Assembly: GCA_003971905.1 (NCBI GenBank)
Contig: RSEE01000086.1
Location: forward strand, 186,001 to 250,000
DNA from: Moniliella sp. 'wahieum'
Lineage: Eukaryota; Basidiomycota; Moniliellomycetes; Moniliellales; Moniliellaceae
Reading direction: 5' to 3'
Length of the DNA stretch: 64,000 bases
A program made the translations under genes and the position numbers. This document shows, piece by piece, positions 63,697-64,000 of the stretch. The stretch's first letter is position 1. Every line of letters begins with the position of its first letter. The notes under the pieces were generated by a model, which made no database searches, had not been told where the DNA came from, and was given only the letters and a program-made list of their open reading frames with translations.

Positions 63697-64000
63697 TTAC
63701 TTGGTAAAGATGGACACGTCCAGCTGCTTGCCCACTGCCGTCGGGGCCAAGGTGATGGAAATGAGTTTGGCGTCCTTGTCGACCGAAAACGCGGCGCCTT
63801 CGGCACCGGGACCAGCCAACGTCACGCTCGGATCGGGGAACTGACGAACCGGGTCAAACGCAATCCCAATCGTCTTGGCTTCTTGAATAGATGGACGAGG
63901 ACCACTGGCGTGGACTCTTGGTAAACTCCAATGACTCGACCGTCGCTTGCGACAAGCGCCTCGGCGCGCCGGCTTCGTGCACAAAAATGGTACCGTACCC
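63697..64000 (-). CDS. 3' end of an unidentified gene (runs off the window)
   Basis: The last ~55 residues read QEAKTIGIAFDPVRQFPDPS, then VTLAGPGAEGAAFSVDKDAK and LISITLAPTAVGKQLDVSIF, ending TK-stop at 63697. Upstream, in another frame to the window edge, is YGTIFVHEAGAPRRLSQATV and ESLEFTKSPRQW, so a frame change or intron lies near 63900. The terminal pattern of alternating beta-strands with SVTLAG and a Lys/Asp turn resembles the beta-sandwich that closes some secreted glycoside hydrolases, but the fragment is too short for assignment. Codon use is that of a real gene. Confidence 0.5.
   Translation of the reverse strand, partial: GTVPFLCTKPARRGACRKRRSSHWSLPRVHASGPRPSIQEAKTIGIAFDPVRQFPDPSVTLAGPGAEGAAFSVDKDAKLISITLAPTAVGKQLDVSIFTK

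Overview
The window looks like nuclear DNA of a GC-rich fungus, most likely a basidiomycete. It has compact protein genes on both strands, short introns (38 to 115 nt) with GT..AG ends and CTAAC/CTGAC-like branch points, E-box promoters, and fungal families: a SUR7/PalI-type membrane protein, a fungal-type D-amino-acid oxidase, Xpt1-like Stealth proteins and a Snc-type v-SNARE. I see no bacterial operons, rRNA, tRNA, CRISPR arrays, viral fossils or recognisable transposons.

A property that governs the whole annotation: almost every recognisable gene is split between reading frames by single-base length changes. Many lie in short homopolymer runs. They hit ancient, normally indispensable genes (cohesin Rad21, TAF9, Vps11, lipin, v-SNARE), so base-call or assembly error is the simplest explanation. 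CDS entries are therefore given as gene spans, with the frame changes noted.

Layout. 0.3-0.5 kb: pentanucleotide microsatellite. 0.9-3.6 kb (-): secreted Kelch protein with one membrane segment. 5.0-6.2 kb (+): unrecognised acidic/Gly-rich protein. 7.5-8.8 kb (-): D-amino-acid oxidase. 8.8-10.5 kb: spacer with a purine block. 10.5-12.9 kb (-): unrecognised helical protein. 13.8-14.2 kb (+): v-SNARE. 14.8-17.2 kb (+): C2H2/AT-hook protein. 18.2-20.6 kb (+): Rad21 cohesin. 21.2-23.2 kb (-): membrane alpha/beta hydrolase. 23.8-26.9 kb (-): Stealth phosphotransferase 1. 27.7-28.5 kb (-): Rcf1/HIG1 protein, divergent from TAF9 at 28.9-29.6 kb (+). 30.9-32.5 kb (+): TPR-J co-chaperone, convergent with a SUR7-like protein at 32.9-34.3 kb (-). 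34.3-36.4 kb: AT-richer spacer. 36.4-37.8 kb (+): mitochondrial carrier-like (Ugo1/SLC25A46 type). 38.7-42.6 kb (+): lipin, tail-to-tail with Vps11 at 42.7-47.1 kb (-). 47.7-51.0 kb (-): Stealth phosphotransferase 2. 52.6-59.4 kb (-): very large low-complexity protein. 59.4-63.7 kb: gene-poor, AT-richer, palindrome-rich spacer. 63.7 kb to the end (-): 3' end of an unidentified gene.

Functionally the genes are independent. There is a loose secretory/endolysosomal theme (v-SNARE, Vps11, two Golgi-type Stealth enzymes, SUR7-like, lipin, Kelch membrane protein), and several of these have CACGTG E-boxes upstream. The most distinctive content is the pair of EF-hand-bearing Stealth paralogues, the frame-shift pattern, and families of short palindromes confined mostly to spacers.
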